A stretch of DNA of 64,000 bases from Arthrobacter caoxuetaonis (GCF_023921125.1 NZ_CP099466.1:434001-498000); one strand, 5' to 3'; positions 10,144 through 20,300 are shown, counted from the first letter of the stretch. The notes: a model not told the origin generated them from the letters alone. A program made the numbers and translations.

Positions 10144-10706
10144 GGCGTTGAAAGTGAGGGAAACCCAAGCCCGAACCGGGCCGTTGCTCTGGGAAAGCAC
10201 CACGTCACCATTGCCCGCCTGCTCCCCGTTCTCGTTGAGCCCCCGGACGGAATACTGATCAAGGTGGCTGATGCCCGGCACAAGGCGGAAGACACCTACT
10301 CGGTTCAATTGCCGGCTCACTACGAAGAGTTGGCTCGAAAACCTGGCGCAAAGGCAAGATCCACGCTGTCAGACCTGTGTTTCGTGCCCTGGGCGACGCG
10401 ACGGCGCTCGTCTACGAAACCATCGAGGGATCCCACCACTCCCCCACCACTGCTGACATCATCCGAACCATTGGAGTTAGCCGATCAGCAACGGACAATG
10501 CGTTGGCAACCATGGAAAGCCTCAGAATGATCCACAGGGACGGACGTCAGTGGAAAATAACGTCCACAGGTAACCTCACCAGCCTCGCGGGCCGCCTCGG
10601 AGCGCTGGCCGACTATCAAGCACAGATCAGCAGGGACCGCCGCGAAAGAGCCCGCTGGCACGCTTACCTTGACCGGCACAACACCCCAGCACTGCAGAGC
10701 ACATAG
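10144..10706 (+). pseudogene. Frameshifted relic of a plasmid/ICE-type replication initiator, C-terminal part
   Basis: One frame (10144 to about 10332) encodes ALGKHHVTIARLL and then VADARHKAEDTYSVQLP. A second frame (about 10326-10706) encodes KTWRKGKIHAVRPVF followed by a winged-helix region with GVSRSATDNALATMESLRMI. Read together they give one continuous DNA-binding C-terminal region of the kind I associate with actinobacterial plasmid or integrative-element primase/replication proteins, broken by a shift near 10330. The large N-terminal catalytic part is absent. The last 109 codons could still be translated from the GTG at 10377. The family assignment is from memory of the pattern and is moderate. 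Confidence 0.55.
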
Positions 10707-10812
10707 ATCTACGACCCAGTGATTGAAGAACACTGGCTGCCGCCAGGCGATGAAAGTGATCCAGGGCCCTATATCTGGGCTGCGGCCTAGGGCACGCAGC
10801 CCCGGGACTCCT

Positions 10813-11259
10813 TCACGTAACCAGTTGAGACCTCATAAACTCCAGACGCTCCTGGTGAGAGGGATGCGTACTCAGCAGACGGAGGACCACTTGAAGAGCG
10901 CGGACAGTCCGCGTGTATTTTTTTGTGTTTCTAGAATCGCTTTCTTGTATGAGATGCCCGTCGGAGTATTGGCGAGCGTCGTCAATGAAGGCAAAATATT
11001 GCGCAGCTCCGTGATCTTCGCCCGAAAATTCGATTGCAAAGGCATCGGCACCTAGTTCATCTGCCCGGCGCAGAGCACTCATAGCCAGCAGCATAAGTAA
11101 GAAGAATGCCAACGCAGACATGCGGAGAAGCATCCACTGATCGCTGCCACCTGAAAGCTCCGCAGAAGCACCGAAACCAGCCTTGTGGTGCCGAGAGGCC
11201 AGAGTGTTTGGCGAAACTAAGGATCGGTACCAGCCGGAAAGGCCGGATGCGTTCGTCAA
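10813..11259 (-). pseudogene. C-terminal fragment of an M48-type membrane metallopeptidase
   Basis: The 148-residue frame contains a membrane segment (about residues 43-61, MLLRMSALAFFLLMLLAMSA). It is followed directly by RRADELGADAFA and, near the end, STHPSHQERLEFM. The pattern E-x-x-AD-x-x-A and HPS-x-x-ER is typical of the C-terminal half of M48 (HtpX-like) peptidases. The zinc-binding HExxH motif that should lie upstream is not present, so the fragment cannot be an active peptidase. Local base composition is more AT-rich than the flanks, in keeping with an accessory patch. Confidence 0.5.
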
Positions 11260-11312
11260 GTCAAAAAGCTCTTCGATGACACAATTGGCCGAGGTCGCGA
11301 TATTAATAATTC

Positions 11313-11335
11313 AAGTTGATAGTAAAAGTTGATAG
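11313..11335 (+). promoter_or_regulatory. Direct repeat AAGTTGATAG upstream of the M23 peptidase gene
   Basis: Two perfect copies of AAGTTGATAG (11313-11322 and 11326-11335) lie in an AT-rich stretch about 65 bp before the M23 peptidase start. They could be a regulator site; no function can be assigned. Confidence 0.35.
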
Positions 11336-11398
11336 GGAGTGTTTAGGATCACTATGCCGCATTCAGGCGGCGGTAACAGTGACTCTAGGAGAACTTAC

Positions 11399-12700
11399 AT
11401 GTTCAAGAAAATAATGGGGGCGACCATTGCGGCGGTCGTAATAGCATCGACAGGGCTGGTCGGCGGACTCCCGGCAGCCCAAGCTGCGCCGGGCGCACCC
11501 TTCAAGTTGCCCTATCCGGCCGGTTTCGGGTACCAGATCACCCAGTCGCCATCTAGCTCGTTCTCGCATAACGACAACTACAACCGGCACGCCGTTGACA
11601 TAGGCATGCCGACAGGTGCAACGGTTGTTGCTTCGGCAGCGGGGACGGTCTATTCCTCAGGATGGGACGGTGGCGGTGGCGGGTACATGGTCCTGATCAA
11701 TCATGGCAATGACCGCTGCTCTCAGTACGCCCACCTCAAGACCAACCCGCTGGTTGGATACGGCCAGTCAGTCGCCCAGGGTCAACACATCGGATATTCG
11801 GGAAGCACGGGCAATTCAACTGCGCCCCACTTGCACTGGAACATCGTGAACTGCGGCAACAAATTGAGCCGTGAAATTCCCAACACGGTTGAGATGGGCA
11901 CTAACTACCCCAGGGGTGTCACTGCGGTAAGCCAGAACGGACTTTCGAACGGCCTTCCCGGAGCGGATGGTGAGCGCGTGTCCGACTTCAGTGGAGACGG
12001 GCAGTCCGATGTCCTGGGGGTCGACGGTAACGGCGACTTCTGGTACTACCCCCACAGCGGCAGCGGGCTCAGCGCCCGTAGTAAAATCGGCAGCGGCTGG
12101 GCAAACCACAAGCACGTGGTATCCGCAGACTGGAGCGGCGACGGCGCCGCTGACGTCATTGCCGTCGATCCTGGGGGAGACCTGTACTACTACCCGAACA
12201 ACAACTACCAGCTCTCCAGTGCCACAAAAATCGGCAACGGCTGGGCCAACTACAAGCATGTTATGGCGGCTGACTGGAGCGGTGACGGGCAAGCCGATGT
12301 CATCGGTGTCGATGCCCAGGGTGACCTCTGGTACTACGCCCACAACGGAACCGGGCTCAGCGCCAAAGTCAAGATCGGCAGCGGCTGGGCTAACTACAAA
12401 CAAGTGATGGCAGCTGACTGGAGCGGAGACGGGCAAGCCGACATCCTCGGTGTCGATGCCCAGGGTGACCTCTGGTACTACGCCCACAACGGAACCGGGC
12501 TCAGCGCCAAAGTCAAGATCGGCAGCGGCTGGGCCAACCACAAACAGGTTATTGCTTCAGACTGGAGCGGAGACGGGCAAGCCGATATCCTCGGTGTGGA
12601 TGCCCAGGGTGACCTCTGGTACTACGCCCACAACGGAACCGGGCTCAGCGCCAAAGTCAAGATCGGCAGCGACTGGTCCACCTTCCTACACATCATGTAA
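11399..12700 (+). CDS. Secreted M23 peptidase with C-terminal VCBS/FG-GAP-like repeats
   Basis: Length is 433 residues from the ATG at 11399, which has AGGAGA six bases upstream; the in-frame GTG at 11339 has no such site. A signal peptide (about 1-31, ending AAQAAP) is followed by an M23 (LytM) domain with zinc ligands in NRHAVDIG and HLHW, about residues 35-175. Five 48-residue repeats, each starting D-W-S-G-D-G-x-x-D and carrying DLWYYAHNGTGLS, follow; they resemble calcium-binding VCBS/FG-GAP propeller blades. It probably cleaves peptidoglycan cross-bridges outside the cell, with the repeats binding wall or substrate. Flanking pseudogenes suggest that it belongs to an accessory patch. A strong terminator follows. 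Confidence 0.88.
   Translation: MFKKIMGATIAAVVIASTGLVGGLPAAQAAPGAPFKLPYPAGFGYQITQSPSSSFSHNDNYNRHAVDIGMPTGATVVASAAGTVYSSGWDGGGGGYMVLINHGNDRCSQYAHLKTNPLVGYGQSVAQGQHIGYSGSTGNSTAPHLHWNIVNCGNKLSREIPNTVEMGTNYPRGVTAVSQNGLSNGLPGADGERVSDFSGDGQSDVLGVDGNGDFWYYPHSGSGLSARSKIGSGWANHKHVVSADWSGDGAADVIAVDPGGDLYYYPNNNYQLSSATKIGNGWANYKHVMAADWSGDGQADVIGVDAQGDLWYYAHNGTGLSAKVKIGSGWANYKQVMAADWSGDGQADILGVDAQGDLWYYAHNGTGLSAKVKIGSGWANHKQVIASDWSGDGQADILGVDAQGDLWYYAHNGTGLSAKVKIGSDWSTFLHIM
11984..12697 (+). repeat. Five tandem 144-bp repeats inside the M23 peptidase gene
   Basis: Units start at 11984, 12128, 12272, 12416 and 12560, exactly 144 bp (48 codons) apart; the last is about 138 bp. Units 3, 4 and 5 are nearly identical at the DNA level across GATGCCCAGGGTGACCTC and onwards, while units 1 and 2 have diverged. 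This indicates recent duplication or gene conversion at the 3' side. Confidence 0.92.
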
Positions 12701-12722
12701 CAAGCATCAACGCGAAGAATCT

Positions 12723-12766
12723 TCCTTCCAGCGGAGACATGCGTCCGCTGGAAGGAGGATTTTTTG
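12723..12766 (+). terminator. Rho-independent terminator of the M23 peptidase gene
   Basis: Perfect 13-bp arms TCCTTCCAGCGGA and TCCGCTGGAAGGA enclose an 8-base loop and are followed by a run of T (12760-12765). It lies 23 bp after the stop codon. Confidence 0.9.
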
Positions 12767-12872
12767 TTTGTTGGAACATCCGCAGTTCCATTGCTAACGA
12801 CCAACCGTGTGTGTGCCGAACGGGACCGGGTACGCGGACAGGGAGCTGTGGTGACATTGGCAAGGATAAACG

Positions 12873-13060
12873 TTGAACGCTAACCGCATCCTCACCATAG
12901 CCTCCCTGACTGGCGCCGGTGCCCCGTCCGGCTATCCGGCCCGGCACCACCTGACCAAACCCATCCGTGCAGCCGCAGCGGCCGCCGGCGACAGCTCGGC
13001 AGTGAACCTCTGGGCAGGCACGGGGTTCCGGGCGGCAGGCCGCTGCCCCTCACTAGGCTC
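12873..13060 (+). pseudogene. Remnant of a nitronate monooxygenase C-terminus
   Basis: This frame reads SGYPARHHLTKPIRAAA and then VNLWAGTGFRAA. The combination of a 'tKPlRaaA' segment and 'xLWAGTGFRxA' is the usual C-terminal end of nitronate monooxygenases (2-nitropropane dioxygenase family, FMN-dependent). The flavin barrel itself is missing and no partner frame upstream restores it. It is therefore an end fragment left by a deletion. The stretch 13061-13214 to the next gene shows nothing except the ctaD ribosome binding site. Confidence 0.55.
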
Positions 13061-13214
13061 CTCGCAGACCTGGAACCCTGAGCCCTCCGGGACAAAAGAA
13101 TAGTCCGCTCTCTGGACTGCCTACTGGCGGGGTCCTACGATACAAGGCACACTGGCCTGCGTGTGAGCCGGGCGGTGGACGGTCAGGACCTCCTGCGGAC
13201 CCAAGGCGGCGTTG

Positions 13215-14966
13215 ATGTCTACGTTGAAGTACTCAGCGGACGAAGGAACGACTGTACCTCCGCGCGTTGTGCCGGTGTCCAAGGGCAGGGCAGTGGTCGA
13301 CTGGCTGACGACGACGGACCACAAAAAGGTCGGCTACCTGTACCTGATCACGTCGTTCATCTTCTTCTGCCTGGCCGGGGTGATGGCCCTGATCATCCGG
13401 GTCGAACTGTTCCAGCCCGGGCTGGAGATCGTGTCGTCGCGGGAGCAGTACAACCAGCTCTTCACCATGCACGGCACCCTGATGCTGCTGATGTTCGCAA
13501 CTCCGCTGTTCGCCGGTTTCGCGAACGTGATGATGCCCCTGCAGATTGGTGCGCCCGACGTCGCCTTTCCCAGGCTCAATGCCCTGGCCTACTGGTTCTT
13601 CCTGTTCGGCTCCCTGATCGCCGTGTCCGGGTTCATCACGCCGCAGGGTGCAGCGTCCTTCGGGTGGACTGCCTACGCGCCGCTGTCCAACACGACGTTC
13701 TCCCCCGGGGTCGGGGGTGATCTGTGGGTCTTTGGGCTCGCCCTGTCCGGCTTCGGAACCATCCTGGGCTCAGTCAACTTCGTGACCACGATTATCTGCC
13801 TGCGTGCCCCCGGGATGACGATGTGGCGGATGCCAATCTTCACCTGGAACACCCTGGTGACCGCCATCCTGGTCCTGATGGCCTTCCCGCCGCTGGCCGC
13901 GGCCCTGTTCGCGCTTGGAGCGGACCGCAGGTTCGACGCCCATATCTTCGATCCGGAGAACGGCGGGGCCATCCTCTGGCAGCATCTGTTCTGGTTCTTC
14001 GGCCACCCCGAGGTCTACATCATCGCCCTGCCCTTCTTCGGGATCATTTCCGAGATCCTGCCGGTCTTCAGCCGAAAACCCATCTTTGGCTACAAGGGCC
14101 TGGTCTTTGCCACAATTGCGATCGCCGGGCTGTCCATGACCGTGTGGGCGCACCACATGTATGTCACGGGCCAGGTCTTCCTGCCCTTCTTCGCCATCAT
14201 GACCATGCTGATCGCCGTGCCGACCGGAGTGAAGTTCTTCAACTGGATCGGCACTATGTGGCGCGGTTCCGTGACTTTCGAAACTCCGATGATATGGGCC
14301 CTGGGGTTCCTGATTACGTTCCTCTTCGGCGGCCTCACCGGGATCATCCTGTCCTCCCCGCCGCTGGACTTCCACGTCTCGGACACCTACTTCGTCGTCG
14401 CCCACTTCCATTACGTCGTCTTCGGCACCGTGGTTTTCGCGATGTTCGGCGGGTTCTACTTCTGGTGGCCGAAGTGGACCGGAAAGATGCTCAACGAGCG
14501 CCTGGGCAAGATCCATTTCTGGCTGCTGTTCCTGGGCTTCCACATGACCTTCATGATTCAGCACTGGCTCGGTGTGATGGGTATGCCCCGGCGCTACGCC
14601 GACTACCTGGTGGAGGACAACTTCACCGGAATGAACCAGCTCTCCACTATCGGCTCCATGATCCTGGGCTTCTCCATGGTTCCGTTCCTCTGGAACGTGT
14701 ACGTAACCTGGCGCCGCGGCAAGAAGGTGGAGGTGGACGACCCGTGGGGCTTCGGGTGCTCGCTCGAGTGGGCAACGTCCTGCCCGCCGCCGCGGCACAA
14801 CTTCACCTCCCTGCCGCGCATCCGGTCCGAGCGGCCGGCGCTGGACCTGCACCATCCGGAGCTGAAACCCCGTGCCAACGAGAAGTCGGACTCCGTGGCT
14901 GCCAATATCTTCGGCGCGGCGGACATGGGCAGCGAGGATCCCAAGAATCCGGATCCCCGGCAGTAA
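13215..14966 (+). CDS. ctaD: Cytochrome c oxidase subunit I
   Basis: This is the catalytic membrane subunit of the aa3-type terminal oxidase, reducing oxygen to water and pumping protons. Length is 583 residues with about 12 hydrophobic segments. Ligand motifs are present: FTMHGTLM (heme a His), HPEVY (CuB His with the cross-linked Tyr), HHMYVTG (two CuB His) and HFHYVV (heme a3 and heme a His). The ATG at 13215 is preceded by AAGGCGG; a TTG just before it is an alternative. ctaC, ctaE and ctaF are not adjacent, so this is an isolated copy, possibly a second subunit I. Confidence 0.95.
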   Translation: MSTLKYSADEGTTVPPRVVPVSKGRAVVDWLTTTDHKKVGYLYLITSFIFFCLAGVMALIIRVELFQPGLEIVSSREQYNQLFTMHGTLMLLMFATPLFAGFANVMMPLQIGAPDVAFPRLNALAYWFFLFGSLIAVSGFITPQGAASFGWTAYAPLSNTTFSPGVGGDLWVFGLALSGFGTILGSVNFVTTIICLRAPGMTMWRMPIFTWNTLVTAILVLMAFPPLAAALFALGADRRFDAHIFDPENGGAILWQHLFWFFGHPEVYIIALPFFGIISEILPVFSRKPIFGYKGLVFATIAIAGLSMTVWAHHMYVTGQVFLPFFAIMTMLIAVPTGVKFFNWIGTMWRGSVTFETPMIWALGFLITFLFGGLTGIILSSPPLDFHVSDTYFVVAHFHYVVFGTVVFAMFGGFYFWWPKWTGKMLNERLGKIHFWLLFLGFHMTFMIQHWLGVMGMPRRYADYLVEDNFTGMNQLSTIGSMILGFSMVPFLWNVYVTWRRGKKVEVDDPWGFGCSLEWATSCPPPRHNFTSLPRIRSERPALDLHHPELKPRANEKSDSVAANIFGAADMGSEDPKNPDPRQ

Positions 14967-15310
14967 GCGGGCCCACTGCGGTGCCCTGAGTACGCCGGCG
15001 TTCCCGTTACTCGCGTCAGTGACTCGGGAGCCCCGTTCCGGTTTTGCTGCGTTTCGGGTGGATTCGTTTGCTGTGGGAATTTGCTGCGCGGCGCCGCGGC
15101 TGGATTTTCCCCGAACGACCGGTTTTTCCCGAAACGCAGCTGGTCAGCCTCCTGCGGCGCCGGTATCGGCGGCTGAAGGACCGGATGCGCTCGGTGGGCA
15201 GACGTTGAGCCGCCCTAGACTGAAACCAGGGGATTCCACCGCAGGAACGTGCCATCAGAGTGCACGCGCAGGGGCAATGCCGCCCTTCGGCCCCGGTGAG
15301 AGGAGTTGTT
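14967..15310. other. Intergenic stretch between ctaD and the MDR dehydrogenase
   Basis: No gene is recognisable in these 344 bp. The 95-bp palindromic repeat (15046-15140) occupies the middle. The remaining sequence presumably holds the promoter of the downstream dehydrogenase, but I could not identify clear -35/-10 boxes. Confidence 0.6.
15046..15140 (-). repeat. 95-bp palindromic intergenic repeat, copy 2 (inverted)
   Basis: This stretch begins GCTGCGTTTCGGG and ends CCCGAAACGCAGC, and its body is the reverse complement of 3359-3453 with a handful of differences. Both copies have the same 95-bp length, the same 13-bp terminal inverted repeats and the central CGCGGCGCCGCG palindrome. The two copies are 11.6 kb apart, each in an intergenic region. 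Confidence 0.85.
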
Positions 15311-16261
15311 GTGAAAGCCTGGCAGTACATGGGGGAGCGCAAGCCGATCCAGCTGAATGACATTCCGGAACCTGTTCCGGGTCCTACGCAGGTCATCATC
15401 GACGTCAAAGCCGCGGGACTGTGCCACTCCGACGTGATGTACATGGAAGTCGGGGACCAGGCCATGCCGTTCCTGCCCATGACGCAGGGGCATGAGAACG
15501 CCGGGGTCATCACGGCACTCGGAGCCGAGGTCACCGGCTTCAAGGTGGGCGACGTTGTGGGCGTCTGCTCCTCAGGAGTGCAGGCCCCGCTGGGGATGTT
15601 CACTCCGGGCGGTTTCGCCGACAAACTCGCGGCTGACTACCGCGACCTTGCCAGGGTCCCCGAAGGACTGGACCTCTCCCTGGCTGCCCTCGCCACTGAT
15701 GCGGGCATGACCTCCTACCACGCCATGATCAAGGTCGGCGGCGCGGCGAAGGGCATGAAAGTAGGTGTCATCGGGTTCGGCGGCCTGGGCCAGATCGGCG
15801 CCCGCGCAGCCGTGCTTGCCGGTGCTGAAGTCCACGTCGCCGAGATGAAGGAAGCAGCCTGGGACAACGCCCGCGAGGTGGGTGCGGTCAGCTGTGTCAA
15901 GGACGCAGCAGAGTGGGTAGCGAATCCCCGCGCCGGCGGCGACTTCGACCTGATCGTCGACTACGCAGGCTTCGACACCACGCAGAAAGCCATCAACGCC
16001 GTGAAGCGCGGCGGAAAGGTGGTGCAGGTCGGCCTGGGCAACCCCACGTTCACGGTGGCAACCAACACCATCCTGGGCAAGAAGCTCGAAGGCTCGCTCG
16101 GCGGCACCGTGGAGGACATCGAGGAAGTCTTTTACCTGATGCTGCGCGGAGAGATCCGTCCCGGTTATGAGGAAATCGGTTTCGATGAAATCGACAAGGG
16201 CCTGGAGCGGCTGAAGAACAATGAGGTCCTCGGCCGCCTCGTGGCGAGGTTTGGCGGCTAA
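15311..16261 (+). CDS. Zinc-type MDR alcohol dehydrogenase
   Basis: Length is 316 residues from the GTG at 15311, which has AGGAG five bases upstream; the longer in-frame start at 15260 lacks this. Medium-chain dehydrogenase features: GLCHSDV (catalytic zinc Cys), GHENAG (zinc His and Glu) and the Rossmann motif GFGGLGQIG. The four-cysteine structural zinc lobe of classical alcohol dehydrogenases is absent. It likely oxidises an alcohol or reduces an aldehyde with NAD(P)(H). The substrate is unknown. It is a single gene, convergent with the hydrolase that follows. Confidence 0.85.
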   Translation: MKAWQYMGERKPIQLNDIPEPVPGPTQVIIDVKAAGLCHSDVMYMEVGDQAMPFLPMTQGHENAGVITALGAEVTGFKVGDVVGVCSSGVQAPLGMFTPGGFADKLAADYRDLARVPEGLDLSLAALATDAGMTSYHAMIKVGGAAKGMKVGVIGFGGLGQIGARAAVLAGAEVHVAEMKEAAWDNAREVGAVSCVKDAAEWVANPRAGGDFDLIVDYAGFDTTQKAINAVKRGGKVVQVGLGNPTFTVATNTILGKKLEGSLGGTVEDIEEVFYLMLRGEIRPGYEEIGFDEIDKGLERLKNNEVLGRLVARFGG

Positions 16262-16321
16262 GGGCAGCCGCCAACACCCGCCCCAACCCCGGCTGAGCGC
16301 GGATCAGTTCCAGAAAAAGGG

Positions 16322-17194
16322 TCAGTTCCGGGAAACGGCCCTGATTCGCGCTGCCAGGTCCCCAGCGTGCGACGCCGGCCACCAGTGTCCGGCGTCGACG
16401 GCGGTGAAACGGACGCGGGGTGCGAACTCCTCCACACCCTGGTTCAGCGCAGGTGAGAGGAAGGGGTCCCGAAGGGGAACAACAACCTCCACCGGAACAG
16501 CAGTTGGCTCCCGGGGAGCGGTGTCCCCGGGAGCGGCAAAGTTGGCCCGGTACAGCGCCAGCCCCCGCTGCAGGTTGCGCCCTGCCGGCCGGCCCTGGGT
16601 CCGCTCGTAGAGCCGGGCGCCGGCGGCGTAGAACAGCAGTTCCGGAAGCACGGGCAGCTGGAAGAACGCCACGTAGGCGCTGCGCAACGATTGCTTCAGT
16701 ACGTCGAACCAGCGCCGCGGGCTTCGCAGCCGTTCGGTGAACCACCGGCGGAAGTGATGCAGGTCAGGGCCGGAAATGCTGATGTACCGGCTGATGGCGG
16801 CATCGGCCCGCCGATCACGGACCGCGGCCCAGCCCTGGATGGATCCCCAGTCATGGCCGACGAGCTGGACGGGCCCCGCGGCCGTGGCTGCCAGCACGGC
16901 GTAGAGATCCTCGACCAGCACCGGCAGCCGGAACGCGTCCAGCCGCGAGGAAGCGGCGGCGGACTGCCCGGCATTGCGTGTGTCATAGGTAATGATGTGG
17001 TGGTCTTCGGCAAGTTCGCTGATGAGCCCGGCGAACACAGTATGGTCATCCGGATAACCATGGACCGCCAGCACTTCCGGAACACCCGGACCCGGCTCCG
17101 GTCCGTACTCGAAGACGGCAAGCTGGGCGCCGGGGGCACTCACCCAGCGGCGTCGTTCGGTGGGGTGCAGGGCATCCTCAACGGTGGTGGTCAT
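16322..17194 (-). CDS. Alpha/beta hydrolase, epoxide-hydrolase-like
   Basis: Length is 290 residues from the ATG at 17194, preceded on its strand by AAGGGAGAA. The oxyanion region is AVHGYPDDHTV. The nucleophile elbow is VGHDWGS, with Asp 115 where esterases carry Ser; an aspartate nucleophile is typical of epoxide hydrolases and haloalkane dehalogenases. The acid is likely the Asp in PLRDPFLSP and the base the His in DAGHWW. The protein would open an epoxide or displace a halide. Without a confirmed pair of lid tyrosines the exact activity is open. Confidence 0.78.
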   Translation of the reverse strand: MTTTVEDALHPTERRRWVSAPGAQLAVFEYGPEPGPGVPEVLAVHGYPDDHTVFAGLISELAEDHHIITYDTRNAGQSAAASSRLDAFRLPVLVEDLYAVLAATAAGPVQLVGHDWGSIQGWAAVRDRRADAAISRYISISGPDLHHFRRWFTERLRSPRRWFDVLKQSLRSAYVAFFQLPVLPELLFYAAGARLYERTQGRPAGRNLQRGLALYRANFAAPGDTAPREPTAVPVEVVVPLRDPFLSPALNQGVEEFAPRVRFTAVDAGHWWPASHAGDLAARIRAVSRN

Positions 17195-17239
17195 GGTTTC
17201 TCCCTTCGTGCTCCCTTTGGCCGGGAACTGGATAGCGAA

Positions 17240-17281
17240 AAGCGGCACCGTCCGAGGGTCTCCCCTCGGACGGCGCCGCTT
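17240..17281 (-). terminator. Terminator of the nuclease/nucleotidase gene
   Basis: A GC-rich hairpin has arms AAGCGGCACCGTCCGAGGG and its near-perfect complement, with a 4-5 base loop. On the minus strand it lies 24 bp after the stop at 17305 and is followed by CTTTTCGCT. Confidence 0.75.
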
Positions 17282-17304
17282 AGCCATTGCCTAGCCGGTG
17301 CGGG

Positions 17305-20300
17305 TTAGCCGCGGCCGGAGAGGCAGATCAGGTACCGTGCGTAGTCCACCGCGTACTTGAGCCAGCCCCGCAGATCCCACCAGTTCTTCGGCTGGACGGG
17401 ACGGACACAGGTGGGCTGCTCCGGTGCTGCGGGCTCAACAGTGACCGGGATGGTGACCGTTGTCCCTGACGGATCAGCGGTCAGCACCAGGGAGCCGGGG
17501 CCGGACGCCGACGCCGGAATGGCGGCGGTGACGCTGGCGGCACCGGCAGTTACCGGGACCGTTCCAAGTGCGACGGCGGTTCCGCCGGCAGGGACCCAGC
17601 TCACGGCCAGTGTGGTGTTGGCCGGGCTGCCCAGGGAGGTCAGGTCCAGCTTCTCCACGGTGAAGGCGACGCTGGAACCGGCCTTTGCGGTGGCCGGAGC
17701 ACCCTTGACGACTACGCCCTGGCGGGCGAAATCGGGGGAGACCGGGCTGCTGGCCTGCAGGTAGCTGATCCACGCGTCACGGTCGATCAGGCCGGAGTCA
17801 CGGGTGTCCGTGCCCTGGGCGAAGGTGGAGAAGTTGTCCCCGCCCTGCGCCAGGAAGCTGAACGTACCCACGCGGTAGGCCCGGTCCATGTCCAGTGCTT
17901 CGCCGTTGACGGTGACCGACTGGATCCGGGAGCCGCGGGCCTGGTCCGGATCGTAGGTGTAGGTCACGTTGTCGGAAAGCCCCAGGGCCAGAAAAGCCCG
18001 GGAATTTCCGTCAGGCTGCCACTGCTCTTCGAGGACCGACTTGAGCTGCGCACCGGTCAGGGTGGTGGTCCACAGGTTGTTCACGAACGGCAGCACGGCG
18101 TTGGCTTCGGCGTAGGTGATCACGCCGTCCTCGTCGTAGTACAGCTCGGCCCGCATGCCACCCGGGTTGACGACGCCGATTTCGGCCCCGCCGCGCTCAG
18201 GTGAGCCGAGCGAGGAGAGCAGCGAGTCGGCCACCAGGTTGCCCAGGGTGGACTCGTTGCCGCGGTCATCGCGGGATGTTCCGGCGAACGCCGTGGTGAT
18301 GTCCGCTGTGACCGAGCCGATCGGCTGGTTGCCGACCTCGGCCGCGAACGCCAGGGCGGCGTCGACAATCCGCTTTACTTCGGCAACCGCCGGGTACGCG
18401 GAAACCAGCTCTGCTGCCGGAGCAGCAGTGCGGGCCACGTTGCCGGCCGCGTAGGAAAGGACCTCATCCGTCTCGGCGCTGTATTCGAGCTGGATCTGGC
18501 CAATGTATTCACCATAGGAGCCGGTCTGGACCACGGGACGGGTCTTGCCCTCAACACCGGGGACCGGTGCGTCCCACGCGTACTGCTTGTGCGTGTGGCC
18601 CGTGTAGATGGCGTCCACCAGTGCGCTGGTTTCCGTCACGATCTCCGCGAAGGCACCGCCGCCGGCGATCTCCTCCTCCAGCGTGGCGCCGTCGAGGGTC
18701 CCGGAGCCGGCACCCTCGTGGTATTCGGCGATGATGACGTCGGCGAGGCCTTCGGAATCCAGGCGCTCAGCGACTCGGTTCACTGCTTCCACCGGATCGC
18801 CGAACTCGAGCGTGGAGATGCCGCCGGGGGAAACCAGGGTGCCGGTCTCTTCGGTGACGGCTCCGATCACAGCCACCTGAACGCCGTTCACGTCCAGGAT
18901 GGTGTACTCCGGCAGCGCCGGGGTTGTGGTGCCCTTGAGGTAGACGTTGGCGCCCAGGTAGTCGAAGTCGGAGGCGGGAACCACACGGTCAGTGAGGTCC
19001 GCGAAGCCGCCGTCGAACTCGTGGTTGCCCACTGCCGAGGCCCGCAGGCCCAGCGCGTTCAGGACGTCGATGGTGGGCTGGTCCTGCTGTACCGAGGAGG
19101 CGAACAGGGATGCACCGATGTTGTCGCCGGCGGAGAGGAACAGCGAGCTGCCCTCTTCAGCGGCAGCCTTGAGCTGCTCGACGGTACCGGCGAAGTTGAC
19201 GGTGTTGGCGTCAATGCGGCCGTGGAAATCGTTGATGTTGAGCAGGTTCAGGTCCGTGACCTCGGCCTCAGCCGGAACCAGGTTCATCCCCACCAGGATC
19301 GGATCGTGGTCCGAGGAACGGTAGGGATCCGCTGCGTAGTAGTCGGTGGCGTTGTAGTTGTACCGGCTGTATTCGAAGGCGATCGATTCAACCGAGTTGA
19401 TGTTCCAGATGTCGGTGCCGGTGACATCCTCAGCAGCAGCGGGGGAGGCCAGGATGTGATCCAGGGATCCGACCAGGCCGCTGAAGGCGTAGGAGTGCTT
19501 GCCGGTGGCCTTGCCCAGGTTCAGGTACCCGGCTTCAGCGAAGACCTGCATGGGGTCTTCTGCGGCGTAGGAGTTGAAGTCACCGAGCAGGAAGACCCGA
19601 TCGGTTCCGGCATCCTGCGCCACGGTGTCCGCAAACGCTGCCACGGCCTGGGCCTGGCGGACGCGGTCGGCGTTCCAGCCGCCCTGCCCGTTGTCTGCGT
19701 TTTCGCCGCTCGCCGGCGCGGAACCCTTGGACTTGAAGTGGTTCGCGATCGCCACGAAGCTCTCGCTGTCTTCCCCGCCGGCCGGCTTGAAGGCCTGGGC
19801 CAGCGGTTCGCGGGCGTTGGAGAAGACGCTCTCATCGTTCAGGATCACGGACTCGCCCACCGGTTCAGCGGTAGCGGTCCGGTAGATGAACGCAGTGCGG
19901 ATCACGTCTTCGTCGTCGGGCAGCGCCGACGGGGAGCGGACGTAGTCCCAGGTGCCGGGCGCGTCTGCGTTCAGTGCCTCGGTGAGGTGGGCGAGGGCGG
20001 TGTCCCGGTCCTGTCCCAGCTCGGCGGAGTTCTCGATTTCCATGAGACCGACGACGTCGGCACCCAGGGCATTGATCGCCGCAACGATTTTCGCCTGCTG
20101 GCGTTCGAGGTTCGCCTCGTTGGCTGCGCCGCGGGCGTCGCAGCCGCCGCGGACGGTGACCGGAGCGCCGGAGCGGTCGTTGTAGTAGGTGCAGCCGGTG
20201 AGGTCGTCACCGGTGGTGCTGAAGTAGTTCAGCACGTTGAAGGCGGCGAGCTTGAGGTTGCCGCCCACGCTCTGCGGTGCCGGCGTGCGGGTGTTTTCGA

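Noticed and set aside
9374..10258. 294-codon plus-strand frame over the end of hutI
   Set aside because: It overlaps hutI in another frame and has no motif; only its far end covers the pseudogene region, where a different frame shows the relic.
7899..10295. 798-codon open frame on the minus strand across hutF and hutI
   Set aside because: The plus strand holds two complete amidohydrolase genes with all metal ligands; the mirror frame has no domain character.
14872..15360. Plus-strand frame containing ICCAAPRLDFPRTTGF
   Set aside because: The peptide is the translation of the palindromic repeat, shared with the frame at 3359-3453, not a gene.
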